Source of the DNA: Massilia forsythiae
GTDB taxonomy: Bacteria > Pseudomonadota > Gammaproteobacteria > Burkholderiales > Burkholderiaceae_D
DNA: 64,000 nucleotides
Direction: 5' to 3'
Assembly: GCF_012849555.1 (NCBI RefSeq)
Contig: NZ_CP051685.1
Location: forward strand, 4,836,001 to 4,900,000
This document shows, piece by piece, positions 61,013 to 64,000 of this stretch (its first letter is position 1; every line of letters begins with the position of its first letter). The notes under the pieces are model-generated. The model had not been told where the DNA came from. It did not search any database and saw nothing but the letters and a program-made list of their open reading frames with translations. The position numbers and the translations under genes are program-made.

Positions 61013-62713
61013 TCACGGGCGCGTCGCGCCAGAGCCGGGCGCCGCCTGCCAGCCCAGCCCCAGCGCCTTGTGCAGCGCCACGAAATCCCCGGTCAATGCC
61101 GCCTGCGCCTGCGCCAGGTTCTGCTCGGCGCTGATCTGCTGGCGCTCGGTGTCGAGCACGTCGATCAGGCTGGCGGTGCCGGCGCGCTGGCGCGCCGCCA
61201 TCAGCATGGCGGCGCGGTCGGCCGCGGCCTTGTTGCGGGCGATGGTCGCCACCGTGGCGCGGCGCTGGCGGAAGCGCGACAGCGCGCTTTCGGCGTCGCG
61301 CAGCGCGCCCAGCACGGCGGCGCGGTACTGCGCCTCGGCTTCGTCGCGCACGCCCTGGGCCTGCTCGATGCGCGCCGTGTTGCGGCCGAAGTCGAGGAAG
61401 TTCCAGGCCAGTTGCGGCGCCAGGATCGCCGAAAAATCGTCCAGGTGCGTGAGGTCGGACGGATGCGTGCCGCCGATGCCGATCAGGCCGAGCAGGGTCA
61501 GGCGCGGAAAGCGCGCGGCGTCGGCCTGGCCGACCTGCGCGGTGCGCGCCGCCAGCGTGCGCTCGGCGGCGCGGATATCGGGCCGGCGGCGCAGCATGGC
61601 GGCCGGATCGCCCACCGCCACCGAGGCCGGCGGCAGCGGCACCGCCGGCAAGGCAGCCAGCTGCGCGTCCTGCTGCGTGCCCGGCGGGACGATGGTCGGC
61701 GCGCCCGGTGCGCTGCCTGCCGGCGCGCCGCGTTGCGCACTCCGCTGCGGATTCACCTGCGGATCCGTCTGCGGATTCGGCTGCAGCGCCGGTCCGGCGG
61801 CGGCCGGCGTGCCCGGCGGCACCGTGAGCGCGGCCAGCTGCGCATCCAGCGCGCCCGGCGCCGCCCCCACCAGCACCGCCAGTTCGTCGCGGTAGCTGTC
61901 CAGTTCCGTCTGCAGCGGCTCGCCCTCGGCGCGCGTGGCTTCCAGCTGGCCCTGCAGGCGCGCCAGGTCGAGCTGCGACGCGGTGCCGCGCTCGACCCGC
62001 TTGGCGGTCAGGTCGAGGATGCGCTGCTGGCGCGCCACCGCGGCGTCCGACAGCGCCACGCGCTGCTGGCTGCTGCGCAAATTGACGTAGGCTTGCGCCA
62101 CCTCGGCGGTGAGGCTCAACTGGGCGTCGGCCAGGCTGGCCTCGGCCGCCTCCAGCTGGGCGCCGGCCGCTTCCACCGCGCGCCGGCGGCCGCCGAACAG
62201 GTCGATTTCCCAGGTGGCGTCGAAGCCGACGCTGTACAGGTTCAACGAGGACGGCAGGCTGACACCGGATTGCGCCGCGTCGCCGGACGAAGCCGACCGG
62301 CTGCCGCCGAGGGCATCGCCCAGCGGCGGCAGGCGCGCGTGCGCCGCCAGCAGCGTGCCGGTGCCGTTGGGACGGCCGTTGGCGCGTTCCGTGCGCAGGC
62401 CGGCGCGCGCCTGGCGCAGGCGCGCGCGCGCCACGTCCAGGTTGGGGTTGGCGCGCAGGGCGCGCTCGACCAGCGCGTCCAGGGTCGGGTCGCCGAGCGC
62501 GGTCCACCACCGGGCCAACACCTGGCCGCCGGGCTGGACCGGGTTGTCGTCCGGATTGGCCGACGGCGCGCCGGCGCGGGCGAAACCGGCGCCGGCCGGC
62601 GGCGCGGCGTCGGCCGGCGGACCGGCATAATCCTTGCCGGCGCTGGCGCAGCCCGCCAGGAGCGCGCACAGCAACAGGGTGGGCGTGAAACGCGGGGTCG
62701 TACGATGGCGCAT
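61013..62713 (-). CDS. Outer-membrane efflux lipoprotein (NodT/OprM type)
   Basis: A 566-aa TolC-like outer-membrane factor with lipobox LLAGC (C22). OEP repeats are clear: WWTALGDPTLDALVERAL, NLDVARARLRQARAGL, YSVGFDATWEIDLFGG, and the second repeat RRRPDIRAAERTLAARTAQVG, AWNFLDFGRNTARIEQAQG. It is about 60-80 residues longer than usual because of a Pro/Gln-rich insertion between two copies of DAQLAAL (about residues 297-355). It is 31 bases downstream of the MFS gene on the same strand, forming an EmrB-type export unit. Confidence 0.88.
   Translation of the reverse strand: MRHRTTPRFTPTLLLCALLAGCASAGKDYAGPPADAAPPAGAGFARAGAPSANPDDNPVQPGGQVLARWWTALGDPTLDALVERALRANPNLDVARARLRQARAGLRTERANGRPNGTGTLLAAHARLPPLGDALGGSRSASSGDAAQSGVSLPSSLNLYSVGFDATWEIDLFGGRRRAVEAAGAQLEAAEASLADAQLSLTAEVAQAYVNLRSSQQRVALSDAAVARQQRILDLTAKRVERGTASQLDLARLQGQLEATRAEGEPLQTELDSYRDELAVLVGAAPGALDAQLAALTVPPGTPAAAGPALQPNPQTDPQVNPQRSAQRGAPAGSAPGAPTIVPPGTQQDAQLAALPAVPLPPASVAVGDPAAMLRRRPDIRAAERTLAARTAQVGQADAARFPRLTLLGLIGIGGTHPSDLTHLDDFSAILAPQLAWNFLDFGRNTARIEQAQGVRDEAEAQYRAAVLGALRDAESALSRFRQRRATVATIARNKAAADRAAMLMAARQRAGTASLIDVLDTERQQISAEQNLAQAQAALTGDFVALHKALGLGWQAAPGSGATRP
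61745..61780. repeat. Three tandem 12-bp repeats inside the efflux lipoprotein gene
   Basis: CTGCGGATTCAC, CTGCGGATCCGT and CTGCGGATTCGG follow one another. On the coding strand they encode a P-(N/Q)-based four-residue repeat (PNPQTDPQVNPQ). Slippage here would change the insertion length without shifting the frame. Confidence 0.85.
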
Positions 62714-62744
62714 GCTTGTCTTCCTTGATCGATTCGAAGGGGCC

Positions 62745-64000
62745 TCAATGGGCTCCGGCCGCCGGCGCCTTGGTGTTCAGCGGGCGCAGGAACAGCACCA
62801 GCGGGATCACGCAGCCGATGCCGACCGACAGGATCCAGAACAGGTCCGTGTAGGTCATGGTCAGCGCCTGCGCCTGGAGCGTGCCCTGCAGCGCACGCAG
62901 CGCCTGCGGCATGCCGCCCAGCGCCTGCGCCTGGCCGGCCAGGTAATCCTGCACGCCGCCGCGGTTGGCGTTCAGCGATTCTTCCAGGCGGCGCGAGTGC
63001 AGCCACAGGCGCTGGTCCTGCAGCACGGCGATGCCGGCCAGCGCCAGCGAGCCGCCCAGGTTGCGCGCCGCGTTGAACAGGCCGGCGGCGTCGCTGGCAT
63101 GGTCGCGCGACACCGACTGGATCGCCGCCTGGTTCAGGAACACCATGGCGAAGATGGTGCCGACCCCGCGGATCAGCTGCGACACCACGAAGTCGGCGCC
63201 GCTGGCCTGCGCGCTCAGGTCGGTCTCGGTGTAGGCGCTGATCGCCAGCACGGACAGCCCGAAGCCGACGGCCAGGCGGATGTCGATATACTTGATCATC
63301 AGCGGCACCAGCGGCATCATCATCAGCGCCGGCAAGCCGCCCAGCGCCACGATCTTGCCGGCCTGCAGTGCGTTGTAATTGGAGATGGTGGCCAGGAATT
63401 GCGGGATCACGTACGAGGTGCCGTAGATGACCATGCCGACCGTGATGCCCATCACGACCACGCTGCCGAACTGGCGGTCGAGCAGCAGGCGCAGCTGGAT
63501 CACCGGGCGCTTGGCGGTCAGTTGGCCGATCATCAGCACCACGAAGCCGGCCATCGAGAGGATGGTGAGCCAGATGATCAGGCTGGACGAGAACCACTGC
63601 ACCCGTTCGCCTTCCTCCAGCACCACGGTCAGCCCGCCCAGGAAGGCGGCCAGGCCGAAGATGCCGAGCCAGTCGGCTTCGGCCAGCAGGGCCAGGCGCG
63701 GCGGCTCGTGCTTGAGGCCGACCAGCAGCAGCGCCACCAGGCCGGCGCACACCGGCACGTTGAGGAAGAAGGCGTAGTGCCAGCTGAGGTTCTCGGTGAG
63801 CCAGCCGCCGATCAGCGGGCCGACCACCGGCCCCAGGATGGCGGTGGCGCCGAACATTGCGGTGCCGATCGGCTGCTGGCTGCGCGGCAGGCGGGTGGCG
63901 ATGATGGTCTGCGCGGTCGGGATCATGGCGCCGCCGGTGATGCCCTGGCCGACGCGGCCGGCGATCATCATCGGCAGCGTGGTGGACAGGCCGCACAGCA
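62745..64000 (-). CDS. DHA2-family MFS multidrug efflux permease (EmrB/QacA type), truncated at the window end
   Basis: At least 418 residues of a 14-TM drug:H+ antiporter; the N-terminus is beyond position 64000. Seen: GRVGQGITGGAMIPTAQTII (motif of TM4-5), GATAILGPVVGPLIGGWLTE (motif C, the antiporter motif), NVPVCAGLVALLLVGL and several later helices. The C-terminus includes LFWILSVGIGCVIPLVLFL. Downstream is the outer-membrane factor. A periplasmic adaptor (EmrA-like) would be expected just outside the window. Confidence 0.9.
   Translation of the reverse strand, partial: LCGLSTTLPMMIAGRVGQGITGGAMIPTAQTIIATRLPRSQQPIGTAMFGATAILGPVVGPLIGGWLTENLSWHYAFFLNVPVCAGLVALLLVGLKHEPPRLALLAEADWLGIFGLAAFLGGLTVVLEEGERVQWFSSSLIIWLTILSMAGFVVLMIGQLTAKRPVIQLRLLLDRQFGSVVVMGITVGMVIYGTSYVIPQFLATISNYNALQAGKIVALGGLPALMMMPLVPLMIKYIDIRLAVGFGLSVLAISAYTETDLSAQASGADFVVSQLIRGVGTIFAMVFLNQAAIQSVSRDHASDAAGLFNAARNLGGSLALAGIAVLQDQRLWLHSRRLEESLNANRGGVQDYLAGQAQALGGMPQALRALQGTLQAQALTMTYTDLFWILSVGIGCVIPLVLFLRPLNTKAPAAGAH

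Noticed and set aside
1..64000. tRNA or rRNA genes
   Set aside because: No cloverleaf with a TTC-type T-arm or ribosomal RNA sequence was noticed on either strand. A covariance scan was not possible here.

Overview
The window is a stretch of G+C-rich chromosome, most likely from an Oxalobacteraceae betaproteobacterium of the Massilia/Duganella type. This rests on the overall gene style: large TonB-dependent receptors next to glycoside hydrolases, a PEP-CTERM protein, two methyl-accepting chemotaxis proteins, GGDEF/EAL proteins, REP-like intergenic palindromes and strong third-position G+C. The taxon is inferred from style and has not been tested by phylogeny.

Region 1 (1-12.2 kb) carries oxidative sugar-acid catabolism. 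It holds the 3' end of an SMP-30/gluconolactonase gene and an IlvD/EDD dehydratase on the + strand. On the - strand lie a TonB-dependent receptor, a 2-oxoglutarate-semialdehyde dehydrogenase and a uronate dehydrogenase. Together these fit conversion of uronates or pentoses to 2-oxoglutarate. Between the two halves sits a type VI secretion cargo island (2.4-6.3 kb): a PAAR spike gene, a putative effector and a putative immunity gene. An IS3-family element splits the PAAR gene. Removing the IS and one copy of a 3-bp duplication restores an uninterrupted 196-codon frame.

Region 2 (12.2-27.9 kb) is a xyloglucan/hemicellulose utilisation locus: GH74 lipoprotein, GH95 fucosidase, a second TonB receptor, GH35 galactosidase, GH31 xylosidase with a PA14-like insert, GH26 mannanase and a CE2 esterase. 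A strong terminator follows the receptor. Mobile REP-type units lie before GH31 and before GH26.

Region 3 (27.9-31.9 kb) has visibly lower G+C and is the least explained part. Small unrecognised genes, all on the - strand, alternate with a degenerate ~97-bp repeat: four full and two half copies, one after nearly every stop codon. The layout resembles a gene-cassette array but lacks obvious attC core motifs. It ends in remnants, including a dead AbiE-type toxin-antitoxin pair.

Region 4 (31.9-42.9 kb) holds a UPF0303 protein with a signal peptide, a PAS-GGDEF-EAL protein overlapping a flavin-dependent halogenase tail to tail, a LOV blue-light histidine kinase with a degenerate receiver domain, a GH9 glucanase whose signal peptide is out of frame, a polysaccharide deacetylase and a PEP-CTERM protein.

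Region 5 (43-64 kb) holds a TauD-type dioxygenase with a sulfonate/nitrate-type ABC transporter, two chemoreceptors, a DUF5710 protein, a periplasmic-sensor diguanylate cyclase, a CocE/NonD hydrolase, a three-gene molybdenum hydroxylase with triheme cytochrome c, a GT9 glycosyltransferase, and an EmrB-type MFS pump with its outer-membrane lipoprotein, cut by the window end.
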